From an uncultured Eubacteriales bacterium (GTDB taxonomy: Bacteria; Bacillota; Clostridia; Oscillospirales; CAG-272), in assembly GCA_934467415.1 (NCBI GenBank), contig CAKSLQ010000005.1:124001-188000 (forward strand): a DNA stretch of 64,000 bases. Reading direction: 5' to 3'. The translations under genes and the position numbers were made by a program. The first letter of the stretch is position 1. Each line of letters starts with the position of its first letter. Below, one piece after another: positions 32,203 through 40,171 of this stretch. Below the pieces are notes generated by a model that saw only the letters and a program-made list of their open reading frames with translations, was not told the DNA's origin and searched no databases.

Positions 32203-32922
32203 TCAGGCTTCGTCGACAAGCCGGATCAGCTCCGCAAGGTCGTCAATGCGGGTATGCGGCACGGCGATCGGCTCGTCAAAGTCGCGCATGTGCGCGCCGG
32301 TATAGAGGATCGGCCGCATACCGACCTCCGACGCGCCGAGAATGTCGGCCGTCGGATTGTCGCCGACAAACCAGACATCGGCCGGGGTCAGGTTTGCGGC
32401 GCGCAGGGCATAGTTGAAGATGAACGCTTCGGGCTTGCGGAAAAGCAGCTCCGAGCTGGCGGCCACCAGATCAAAGCGGTGCCCGGGGAGATACCGCGCA
32501 AGGCGGGTCATGAGATTTTCCTTGGCAAAGCAGAGATTGCTGACCACGCCGGTGCGGATACCGCGCGCGTCGAGCGCGGCGAGCATCTCCGCGGCGTGCG
32601 GCGATGCGTGGGAGCCCTCGGTTGCGGTGTCCCAGTAGAGCAGATCGGCTTCTTCAAAGGAAATCTGCGGCTGCATGCCGCAGTAGGTGCAGATCGAGCG
32701 CAGAAAGCGAACATCGTCGATCTCATGATAGGCGGCATGGGCTTTCACGGCGAGCGCCAGAAACATCGCGTCTGCAAAGTCCGCAAAGCGTTCGCGGCTG
32801 ACCCTGCCGCCGTCAGTCTTGTCATAGAGTGCGCCGTAGCCGCGCTTGGCGTCAAACTGCGGTTCAACGACCAGCGTCTGCCCATAGTCAAAAAGGATCA
32901 TTTTCGGTTTCATAGTCGGCAT
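32203..32922 (-). CDS. HAD-superfamily hydrolase
   Basis: 239 residues from ATG at 32922, one base after the upstream stop; an ATG at 32913 is an alternative. Motif I reads FDYGQTL, with Gly at the position of the usual second Asp; motif II is VVSNL, motif III Lys in FRKPEAF, motif IV VGDNPTADILGA. The cap is helical, as in subfamily I phosphatases. The Gly substitution leaves phosphatase activity uncertain. It is coupled to a pantothenate kinase gene, which hints at a role in phosphopantothenate or CoA metabolite repair. Confidence 0.83.
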   Translation of the reverse strand: MPTMKPKMILFDYGQTLVVEPQFDAKRGYGALYDKTDGGRVSRERFADFADAMFLALAVKAHAAYHEIDDVRFLRSICTYCGMQPQISFEEADLLYWDTATEGSHASPHAAEMLAALDARGIRTGVVSNLCFAKENLMTRLARYLPGHRFDLVAASSELLFRKPEAFIFNYALRAANLTPADVWFVGDNPTADILGASEVGMRPILYTGAHMRDFDEPIAVPHTRIDDLAELIRLVDEA

Positions 32923-32923
32923 G

Positions 32924-33748
32924 TTAAAGGGTACAGAGCGCTGCGCCGATGACGGTTGCATACTGGGCGCGCGCCGGGATGATAAAGTTGACGTCAAACA
33001 TGTCGGACAGCGTCCGGAACGTGCCTTCGGCCTGTGCAATCTGCGTCAGGTTGCCGGTCAGCACGATGTCGCGGGTCTTGTGCATCCGGGAGTTGAAGAC
33101 GGCCATCATGCCGATGGTCTCGAAGATCATGTTGATGAGGCCGAGCGCAAGGTCTTCCTTGGTGGCAAGCTCGCTGACCTTGCCGAAGTTGGCTGCGGTC
33201 ATGTTTTCGGGAAGGGTGCTGTAGCTGGCTGCGGTGATGTCCTTGATGCGCAGGTCGATGTGATCGAGGTCGCCGCCGAGCGCCAGCTCGGACAGGTGGC
33301 ACACGGAATCAATGCCGATGAGCTGGCGGGAAAGCCCGCTGAGCGTGCCGCCGCCGACGCCCGTGCCGCCGAGGTACTCGATCTCGGCGCCGCGGATGGC
33401 GTGAACCAGCGCCGTGCCGGTCCCCATGCTGACCACGATGACGTCGTTCAGCTCGGACAGGTACAGGCCGCCGAGGCCGATGGACCTGAATTCGGGAACG
33501 GTCTCACAGGGGAGACCGTAGAGCGGCTTGGTAATATATTTTGCGCCGACGCCGGTCACCGAAACCTTTTCGATGTCCGCGAGCGCAAGGTCGTTTTCAC
33601 TGATGAATTTGCCGAACGCGCCGTAGACCGATGTGACCGGGTCGGTTGCGCGAACCGAAAGCGGCTCAATCAGAGAGGCTGCGTTTTTCGATGCGAAGCC
33701 GACGATCTTCGTCGTGCTGCCGCCGATGTCGATGCCGATGGTGACCAA
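32924..33748 (-). CDS. coaW: Type II pantothenate kinase (CoaW-like)
   Basis: 274 residues. The TTG at 33748 is chosen because AGGGGG lies 6 bases upstream and the protein then begins directly with the phosphate-binding IGIDIGGSTTKIVG. Further ASKHA motifs are SMGTGTALV, YLGGTGVGGGTLSGLS and VLTGNLT near the C-terminus. Type II enzymes phosphorylate pantothenate as the first step to CoA and resist feedback. The HAD gene follows by one base. The BadF/BcrA ATPase family is a more distant alternative. Confidence 0.85.
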   Translation of the reverse strand: MVTIGIDIGGSTTKIVGFASKNAASLIEPLSVRATDPVTSVYGAFGKFISENDLALADIEKVSVTGVGAKYITKPLYGLPCETVPEFRSIGLGGLYLSELNDVIVVSMGTGTALVHAIRGAEIEYLGGTGVGGGTLSGLSRQLIGIDSVCHLSELALGGDLDHIDLRIKDITAASYSTLPENMTAANFGKVSELATKEDLALGLINMIFETIGMMAVFNSRMHKTRDIVLTGNLTQIAQAEGTFRTLSDMFDVNFIIPARAQYATVIGAALCTL

Positions 33749-33855
33749 GGTAATCCCCCTTACGGATGCGGGTATACCGCAGTTTTGCAGGATAGCACCA
33801 TTATACCATAGTTTACCCGCATACGCAAGCGCCAAACCCGCAATTTACATCGGTT

Positions 33856-34644
33856 TTAAGATTTCTGCTTCAGCACGCCGAGCACCTTGCCGCGGCAGGA
33901 GAAGGAACCGAAGCCTGCGAGCGGAATGGGTGCGTAGCGCGGGTTCAGCGAAACGAGGCTGTCGCCGCCGAGCTGCTTGAAATAGCCCTCGCCGTCGCAG
34001 ATGAAGATGCCAAGCTCGCCGGGCGCCACGTCGGCCTTGCCGGAGACCAGCAGGATGTCGCCGTCATGGTAGCGCGGCTCCATCGAGTCGCCGGACACGC
34101 GCAGAGCGAAATCGGCGTCCCGCGTCTTCGGTGTGTCCACGATGCTGATCTCGGTCGCGTCGTTGGTCTCGAGGTGGATGCCGAGACCGGCGGAAACGCG
34201 GTCGGCAAAGAAGGGAATGCGGCGGGATTTTGCGACAGGCTTTGCGGCCTCGCCCGTGCTTCTCCCGCGGATCTCCCCGCGGAAAAGGGCGGCGGGAACT
34301 TTCGCCGCGACATTTCCCGCGCTGTCGGCCGCGCGCATATATTCTTCATTTAAAATATAGTTGCACACGCGTGCGCCGTGCGCGTCGAGCGCACGGTAGC
34401 GCTCGATCATCGCTGTTTCCTCGGCGGAAAGGGCGAGGGGCTCTTCCTTGCCGGTCGCCAGATACTCGAGACTGCATCCGAGCGCCTCGGCGATGGCCAC
34501 GGCGGTGGACAGCTTCGGCTCCTCGGTAAAGCCGGAGAGCAGCTTGCCGAGCGTACCCATCGGGATGCCGCTTGCCTCGGACAGCGCCTCGTTGGTGATC
34601 CCTTTATCCTTTTTGACCTGTTTGACTCGCTCGGAAAAACGCAT
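33856..34644 (-). CDS. XRE/S24 self-cleaving repressor (LexA/CI-like)
   Basis: 262 residues. An XRE helix-turn-helix occupies about 4-62, then a linker, then an S24 peptidase domain. It has a candidate cleavage site Ala152-Gly153 (SAGLG), nucleophile Ser187 in SGDSMEP and general-base Lys223 in GYFKQL. The complete catalytic dyad suggests RecA-stimulated self-cleavage. The DNA-binding half is phage-repressor type, not the classical LexA winged helix. Its own promoter has the palindrome ACATTT-TCCG-AAATGT in the spacer. It is divergent from a small membrane protein gene. Confidence 0.9.
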   Translation of the reverse strand: MRFSERVKQVKKDKGITNEALSEASGIPMGTLGKLLSGFTEEPKLSTAVAIAEALGCSLEYLATGKEEPLALSAEETAMIERYRALDAHGARVCNYILNEEYMRAADSAGNVAAKVPAALFRGEIRGRSTGEAAKPVAKSRRIPFFADRVSAGLGIHLETNDATEISIVDTPKTRDADFALRVSGDSMEPRYHDGDILLVSGKADVAPGELGIFICDGEGYFKQLGGDSLVSLNPRYAPIPLAGFGSFSCRGKVLGVLKQKS

Positions 34645-34703
34645 AAACGAACTCCTTACTGCATAATTCTATAAAAAACCAGACGAAAATTCTTGTTAAA
34701 ATG

Positions 34704-34732
34704 ATTGTAACACACATTTTCCGAAATGTAAA
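34704..34732 (-). promoter_or_regulatory. Promoter of the S24 repressor with operator in the spacer
   Basis: Minus strand TTTACA (34727-34732), spacer 17, TACAAT (34704-34709). The palindrome at 34714-34729 fills the spacer, implying autorepression. Confidence 0.75.
34714..34729. promoter_or_regulatory. Candidate S24 repressor operator 1
   Basis: Perfect 6-bp arms ACATTT/AAATGT around TCCG. Its left 13 bases (ACATTTTCCRAAA) recur at 34809-34821; a weaker inverted copy lies near 34779-34790. Confidence 0.6.
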
Positions 34733-34805
34733 TACTTTTTTCGATAAAAAATCCAAAACAGATAAAATATATTTTCATAATCGGAAATATTTTTTCAAAA
34801 ATGTA

Positions 34806-34834
34806 TTGACATTTTCCAAAAGTGGTGTTATCAT
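34806..34834 (+). promoter_or_regulatory. Promoter of the small membrane protein with operator 2
   Basis: TTGACA at 34806-34811, spacer 17, TATCAT at 34829-34834. Operator copy 34809-34821 overlaps the -35 and spacer, so the S24 repressor probably silences this gene. Confidence 0.7.
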
Positions 34835-34874
34835 AAAGACACGAAAGTGCCGAGGAAATACGGAGGACTGTAAA

Positions 34875-35159
34875 ATGAACGCATACAACGCATACAATAC
34901 GTACAGCGGCAAGAGAAATGTCACCGCGGCGCGAAAGCGTACCGCGCCGATCCTGCTGCGTCTTCTCCGTGCGATCGTTCTGACGGTCGGCGAGCGGATC
35001 ACGCTGCGCGGCCTGCGCGTCACGGCGACCCTCGTCAGCTTTTTCGCGGCGCTCGGCTTTATCGGCGGGATGGAGTGCGGCGTCATTTCGGGCGCGGTCG
35101 GCATCACGCTCTGCCTCGTCATTGCGGCGGCGGGTCTTGCCGCCAACTTTGAGGAATAA
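34875..35159 (+). CDS. Small membrane protein, divergent from S24 repressor, unknown function
   Basis: 94 residues, start at the ATG 8 bases after GGAGG. The N-terminus is Tyr/Asn/Ala rich (NAYNAYNTYSG), then a basic segment (KRNVTAARKR, LLRLLRAI). Two hydrophobic segments follow at about 48-64 and 67-88, ending NFEE. I do not recognise a family. Control by the adjacent self-cleaving repressor suggests induction by DNA damage, perhaps as a division inhibitor in the place occupied by yneA next to lexA in Bacillus. That is inference only. Confidence 0.75.
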   Translation: MNAYNAYNTYSGKRNVTAARKRTAPILLRLLRAIVLTVGERITLRGLRVTATLVSFFAALGFIGGMECGVISGAVGITLCLVIAAAGLAANFEE

Positions 35160-35192
35160 AAGAGTTTCTTCTTTCATTTTTATTTCTTCCGC

Positions 35193-35224
35193 AAAAAGAG
35201 CCATCCGAAGGGATGGCTCTTTTT
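35193..35224. terminator. Bidirectional terminator
   Basis: AAAAAGAGCCATCC and GGATGGCTCTTTT around GAAG, between the convergent membrane protein and LysR genes. Confidence 0.9.
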
Positions 35225-35238
35225 GCGGTTGATGCGGT

Positions 35239-36150
35239 TTATTCCTGCGGCGCGGCGGGGGCGTCCGGCAGCGTCTGCGCGATGTCGGCAAAGCGCAGAA
35301 CATCGGACGGCGCGTTTTTGCTGTAAAGCAGCCCATACGGAATGCTGTAGTCCCAGTTGACCGGGAGCGTGACAAGGCCGGGGTGAACCTCGGTCCAGCA
35401 TTCGAGGGAGAGCAGCAGGCGGTTTGTCTCGACGGCGCGGTTGAAGACCGACAGGTCGTAGAAGGGCGGCGTGTCCGCGATGCGGATCTGCGGATGATGC
35501 CGGGTCAGGTTGTCGCGCAGACGGTCGTTGAGGCCGGAGTCGCCGCGGCTGACCATCATCAGCGTTTCGCCGTAGAGGTCGGTGATCTCCAGCGACGTCT
35601 TGGCGGCCAGCCGATGGCCGCGCGGCACGGCGATCATCTTCCGATAGCGGCCGAGCGGACGGAAGCGGCAGCGGGACAGCCACGCCTTCGAGTCGCAGAC
35701 GCCGACGAGAAAGTCGAACTGCTCGCCGAGCTTGTCGATCACGGAGAGAATGTTTTCGCTGGTGTCCTCAAACGGGACGAGGTGCAGCTTGTAGCCGGGG
35801 AAGGCATCGCACGCGCGGTACCACAGCTCCATGAAGGGCTTGGCCGGATTCAGAAGCGACGTGCCGACGCAGAAGGTCGTGTCGCTCACCTGCGCGGCGG
35901 CGCGCGCCTCGGTGACGATCGCCTCCGCCTCCTGCATGAGCGCTGCTGCGCCGCGCTGCACGGTTTTTCCGGCGGCAGTCAGACGGACGCCGCCGGACGT
36001 GCGGTCAAACAGGCGAAGCCCGAGACGGCTCTCCAGCGCGTTGATCTGCTTCATCACTGCGGTCGGCGAGAGCAACAGCCGCTCCGCCGCGGCGGTGAAG
36101 CTGCCACATGCGGCGACGGCAAGAAAGGTTCGGAGTGCGGGGTCATACAT
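35239..36150 (-). CDS. LysR-family transcriptional regulator
   Basis: 303 residues. The N-terminal winged helix-turn-helix (1-62) reads LRTFLAVAACGSFTAAAERLLLSPTAVMKQINALE. The periplasmic-binding-like effector domain runs from about 90 to 295. It is divergent from flavodoxin and aldo/keto reductase genes, which it presumably controls. The promoters overlap and contain the palindrome CGGAACTTCCG. This layout recurs around small redox operons in Clostridia; the effector is unknown. Confidence 0.92.
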   Translation of the reverse strand: MYDPALRTFLAVAACGSFTAAAERLLLSPTAVMKQINALESRLGLRLFDRTSGGVRLTAAGKTVQRGAAALMQEAEAIVTEARAAAQVSDTTFCVGTSLLNPAKPFMELWYRACDAFPGYKLHLVPFEDTSENILSVIDKLGEQFDFLVGVCDSKAWLSRCRFRPLGRYRKMIAVPRGHRLAAKTSLEITDLYGETLMMVSRGDSGLNDRLRDNLTRHHPQIRIADTPPFYDLSVFNRAVETNRLLLSLECWTEVHPGLVTLPVNWDYSIPYGLLYSKNAPSDVLRFADIAQTLPDAPAAPQE

Positions 36151-36187
36151 GGCACTTACTCCTTTGCATAAACTTTTGGTTTATACC

Positions 36188-36234
36188 ATGCTACCATATC
36201 GGAACTTCCGTGTCAAGCCAAACTGTGTTACAAT
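36188..36234. promoter_or_regulatory. Overlapping divergent promoters and palindrome between LysR and flavodoxin
   Basis: Minus promoter: TTGACA (36211-36216), spacer 17, TAGCAT (36188-36193). Plus promoter: TTCCGT (36206-36211), spacer 17, TACAAT (36229-36234). The 11-bp palindrome CGGAACTTCCG (36200-36210) lies in the first spacer and overlaps the second -35, a likely LysR site. Confidence 0.6.
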
Positions 36235-36261
36235 CCATACAGAACCGAAAGGAGCGAAACC

Positions 36262-36774
36262 ATGAAGACTTTGATCGCGTACTATTCACGTCCCGGCGAA
36301 AACTACGTCAGCGGGCAGCTGAAAATGCTCGCCGTCGGCAACACCGAGGCGGCGGCAAAACAAATACAGGCGCTGACGGGCGGCGACCTGTTCCGCATCG
36401 AACAGGCCGAACCCTATTCCGCCTCCTACAATGCCTGCATTGAGGAGGCACGGCGGGATCAGCGGCGCGACGCGCGTCCCGCGCTGACGCATCTGCCGAA
36501 AAACTTATCCGACTACGACGTGATCTACCTTGGCTACCCGAACTATTGGGGGACGATGCCGATGGCGGTCTTCACGTTCCTCACGTCCGGCGACTTCGGC
36601 GGCAAGACGATTCTGCCGTTCTGCACACATGAGGGCAGCGGACTCGGCCGCAGCGTCGCCGACATCAAACGGCTGTGTCCCGCGGCGAAGATTGGCGCGG
36701 GACTGGCGCTGCACGGCGGCAGCGTGGAACACGCCGGGCAGGCGATCGCGGATTTCGTCGCCGCAAACAAATGA
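36262..36774 (+). CDS. Flavodoxin
   Basis: 170 residues with the FMN phosphate-binding start TLIAYYSRPGENY, the YDVIYLGYPNYWGTMPMAV loop near 75-95 and TILPFCTHEGSGLG near 115-128, typical of the flavodoxin_4 group. It carries electrons at low potential. GAAAGGAG precedes the ATG. The aldo/keto reductase follows after 26 bases, and the LysR regulator is divergent upstream. Confidence 0.92.
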   Translation: MKTLIAYYSRPGENYVSGQLKMLAVGNTEAAAKQIQALTGGDLFRIEQAEPYSASYNACIEEARRDQRRDARPALTHLPKNLSDYDVIYLGYPNYWGTMPMAVFTFLTSGDFGGKTILPFCTHEGSGLGRSVADIKRLCPAAKIGAGLALHGGSVEHAGQAIADFVAANK

Positions 36775-36800
36775 CTTTATTACCGAAAGGGGAATCACAT

Positions 36801-37688
<888 letters not shown>

Positions 37689-37719
37689 GGCATACCCGCC
37701 GAGAAGATGCCGACTGCAA

Positions 37720-37757
37720 AAAAAGACGAGGTACAGTCAACTGTACCTCGTCTTTTT
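37720..37757. terminator. Bidirectional terminator
   Basis: Perfect 18-bp arms AAAAAGACGAGGTACAGT / ACTGTACCTCGTCTTTTT between the convergent aldo/keto reductase and spoIIP genes. Confidence 0.95.
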
Positions 37758-37760
37758 CCG

Positions 37761-39020
37761 TTATTCGCCGTGCAGCACCTTGACAAAGGCTGCGGCGAAG
37801 GCGCGGGCGGCATTTTTTGCCTCGGCGAGCGAGTTGCCGCAGGCGCCGATCTCGAGAAGCAGTCCGTAGTCGGCCAGCTGCTGGTTGTAGGACGCGCCGC
37901 GCAGGCAGAGCGGGCGCGCCACGCCGAGCGTGTCGGCGCACAGATGCTGCTGGATCGCCTCGGCAAGCGTCAGGTTCCCCATCCAGTCGTAGCTGCCGGC
38001 GCCCTTTTCGTCCGAGCCGACCAGCATCATCAGCTGGGCGCAGGGACTGCCCTCGCAGAGGGTGACCGGGCGGAGCTTGGTGCGGTCGTTTCGAATCAGC
38101 GAGTCGCGGTGAACATCGAAAACATAGCGGATCGAGGGGTATTTTTCGAGGTATGCCGCGATGCTCTCGGCGCTGCGCTCGTAGGCGTCGATGTAGGATT
38201 CACGGTCGTGCATCACCTCGCACTGGACGGTCGGAACACCGGATCCGTTCAGCGCTTCGCACAGCGCGCGGCCGACGGCGACGACGTTCTCGGACGTGTC
38301 CGTGCTGCGCGGCTCGTTGTAACCGCCGCCGTAGCAGATCGAGCCCTCGGCGGAGAAGGCCTCGGTGCCGTGCGTGTGCACAATCAGCACGAGCGGCTCG
38401 GTCGGAATCGTTTCGGCGGGACGCAGCTTTGCCGCCGCGGACACTTCCTGCATGTCGATGTCGAAGGAGGTGCTGTTTTTCAGCTCGGCCGCGTCGCCGG
38501 CCGAAAGGTCGGTCGGCAGAATCGCGTATTTGTCCGCCGGGACTTTGGTCGTGTCAAAGGCGTACAGCTCGAAGATCTTCCGTTCCAGCCGCTCACGCTC
38601 GGTGTATATCTCCTTCGCGATCTCCTCTTTCGGTATGTAGTAGATGCGCGGCAGCGTGATCGGCGCGGGCAAAGCAGCCGAGACCGCCGTATCTTCCGCC
38701 GCCGGACCCGCGCCGCCGACCTCGGCCGTGCCGAACGCGGCGGCGCTCATGCGGTCGCCGAGCGTGCCGCCCGCCGAGGCGCTGAGCAGGTCTTCCGTAA
38801 TGTAATTGAGCAGGCCGCGGGCGCGGATCTCGCTAAGTTTGGAAAGCGCCGCCAAAAGCAGAACGGCGAGCGCCGTCAGCGCGCAGAGAACGCACAGCGC
38901 ATTCTGCACGGTGATGCGCCGCGCGGCGCGCGGCGATGTCGGCTGCGGTGCAGCACAGAGGTCTGCACGCGCGGGCGGCAGCAGCCGTTCCTCCGGCAGA
39001 ACGCTGTGTGTGTTTGTCAT
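37761..39020 (-). CDS. spoIIP: Stage II sporulation protein P
   Basis: 419 residues; start at 39020 with AAGGAAGG upstream. A cytoplasmic N-terminus and one membrane helix (about 40-60) lead to a long linker and the SpoIIP catalytic domain from about residue 205, with LVLIVHTHGTEAF, RSTDTSENVVAVGRAL, YVFDVHRDSL and a C-terminal LEIGACGNSLAEAKNAARAF. SpoIIP cuts septal peptidoglycan during engulfment of the forespore. It begins one base after the gpr stop, the classic gpr-spoIIP order, and marks a spore-former. Confidence 0.93.
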   Translation of the reverse strand: MTNTHSVLPEERLLPPARADLCAAPQPTSPRAARRITVQNALCVLCALTALAVLLLAALSKLSEIRARGLLNYITEDLLSASAGGTLGDRMSAAAFGTAEVGGAGPAAEDTAVSAALPAPITLPRIYYIPKEEIAKEIYTERERLERKIFELYAFDTTKVPADKYAILPTDLSAGDAAELKNSTSFDIDMQEVSAAAKLRPAETIPTEPLVLIVHTHGTEAFSAEGSICYGGGYNEPRSTDTSENVVAVGRALCEALNGSGVPTVQCEVMHDRESYIDAYERSAESIAAYLEKYPSIRYVFDVHRDSLIRNDRTKLRPVTLCEGSPCAQLMMLVGSDEKGAGSYDWMGNLTLAEAIQQHLCADTLGVARPLCLRGASYNQQLADYGLLLEIGACGNSLAEAKNAARAFAAAFVKVLHGE

Positions 39021-39021
39021 T

Positions 39022-39912
39022 TCAGTCCTTCCTTTCATTCAGGCAGAGGCGGTCGATGGCATCCGCCAGCATGTCGGCGGCGCTCTCGCTGATGCGGTCG
39101 CTCTGGCGCGGGGAGACGAAGAAGGATTCTCCCTCCGCGAGCACGCGCTCGATGCGGTCGTCGATCTCGGTATAACCCGCGCTTTGCAGCGCGTCGTAAA
39201 CCAGCGTCGCCGAGTTGACGACGGTCGGCACCCCGAGGGCAATGACGGGGACGCCGAGCGTGCGCGCGCTGATCTCATTGCGTCGGTTGCCGATACCGCT
39301 GCCCGGGAAAATGCCGCTGTCCGAGATCTGGATGGTTGCGCCGAGCCGCCGCGTTGAACGTGCCGCCAGCGCGTCCACGGCAAGGATGAGATCCGGCTTT
39401 GCCGTCCCGATAACGCCGCCGATCAGCTCGGCAGTCTCAATGCCGGTCTGCCCGAGCACGCCGGGCGCAACGGCGCAGAGCGGTATGCGGCAGAGGCTGT
39501 TGAACAGCGCCTCGTCATGTGCGCGGATATGCCGCGTCACGGTCAGGCGATCCACGGTTTTCGGGCCGATGCTGTCGGCGGTGATCTCCCGGTTGCCGAG
39601 TCCGACCGCCAGCACGCAGCGCGGCGTACCGCCGAGGTGTACGCGGGCGAGCGCGCCGATCTCGTCTGCAATCAGCGCGGCCAGCGCGTCCATCCGGTCC
39701 GCGCTCTCGTCACAGAGCAGATCGGTGAAGATCGTGATGTAACGGCCGCGCTTCTTACCGGTTGCCGCCTCGCCGTCGGCGTTTCTGACGTGCAGCTTCG
39801 CCACGCGAAAGCCGCCGGCCTCGCTTTCCGCATAGGCTGTGCCGTCGCGCCCCGCGTCGTGCGTCGCCTCGGATTCGCAGGCAAGGTCGGTGCGGATGCT
39901 GTATTTGTACAT
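39022..39912 (-). CDS. gpr: GPR endopeptidase (spore germination protease)
   Basis: 296 residues. IRTDLACESEATHD at the N-terminus corresponds to the propeptide/cleavage region; GKKRGRYITIF, LAVGLGNREITADSIGP, APGVLGQTGIE and ISDSGIFPGSGIGNRRNEIS are family signatures. GPR degrades small acid-soluble proteins on germination. GGAG lies 6 bases before the ATG. A sigma-G type promoter is expected, but I could not identify one with confidence in the upstream 100 bases. Confidence 0.95.
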   Translation of the reverse strand: MYKYSIRTDLACESEATHDAGRDGTAYAESEAGGFRVAKLHVRNADGEAATGKKRGRYITIFTDLLCDESADRMDALAALIADEIGALARVHLGGTPRCVLAVGLGNREITADSIGPKTVDRLTVTRHIRAHDEALFNSLCRIPLCAVAPGVLGQTGIETAELIGGVIGTAKPDLILAVDALAARSTRRLGATIQISDSGIFPGSGIGNRRNEISARTLGVPVIALGVPTVVNSATLVYDALQSAGYTEIDDRIERVLAEGESFFVSPRQSDRISESAADMLADAIDRLCLNERKD

Positions 39913-40102
39913 AGCGTTCTCCGTTTCTTTTTTTCTTCAGTGTCGCCGCCTGCGCGGCGATATATTCGTATTATAGCGAAAGCCGGGCCGCTTTTTTGGG
40001 GCATGCTGTCGCCGCGCGCAAATTTGCTTTGTAGAATCCGACGAAAATTGAAAAAACGAATTGTGCAGAATCTCCAATAATACAAAATCGAAAAAATAGT
40101 CG

Positions 40103-40131
40103 TTGATAAAACGCTCAACTAATGATATAAT
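40103..40131 (+). promoter_or_regulatory. Promoter of the peptide-binding lipoprotein gene
   Basis: TTGATA at 40103-40108, spacer 17, TATAAT at 40126-40131, 40 bases before the start. Confidence 0.75.
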
Positions 40132-40171
40132 GATACAAGCGATTTTATGTGATTCCGGAGGATCAATTACA

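Noticed and set aside
33856..35159. Prophage remnant around the S24 repressor
   Set aside because: No integrase, structural genes or attachment repeats lie nearby; flanking genes are chromosomal and the base composition is unchanged outside the promoter region.
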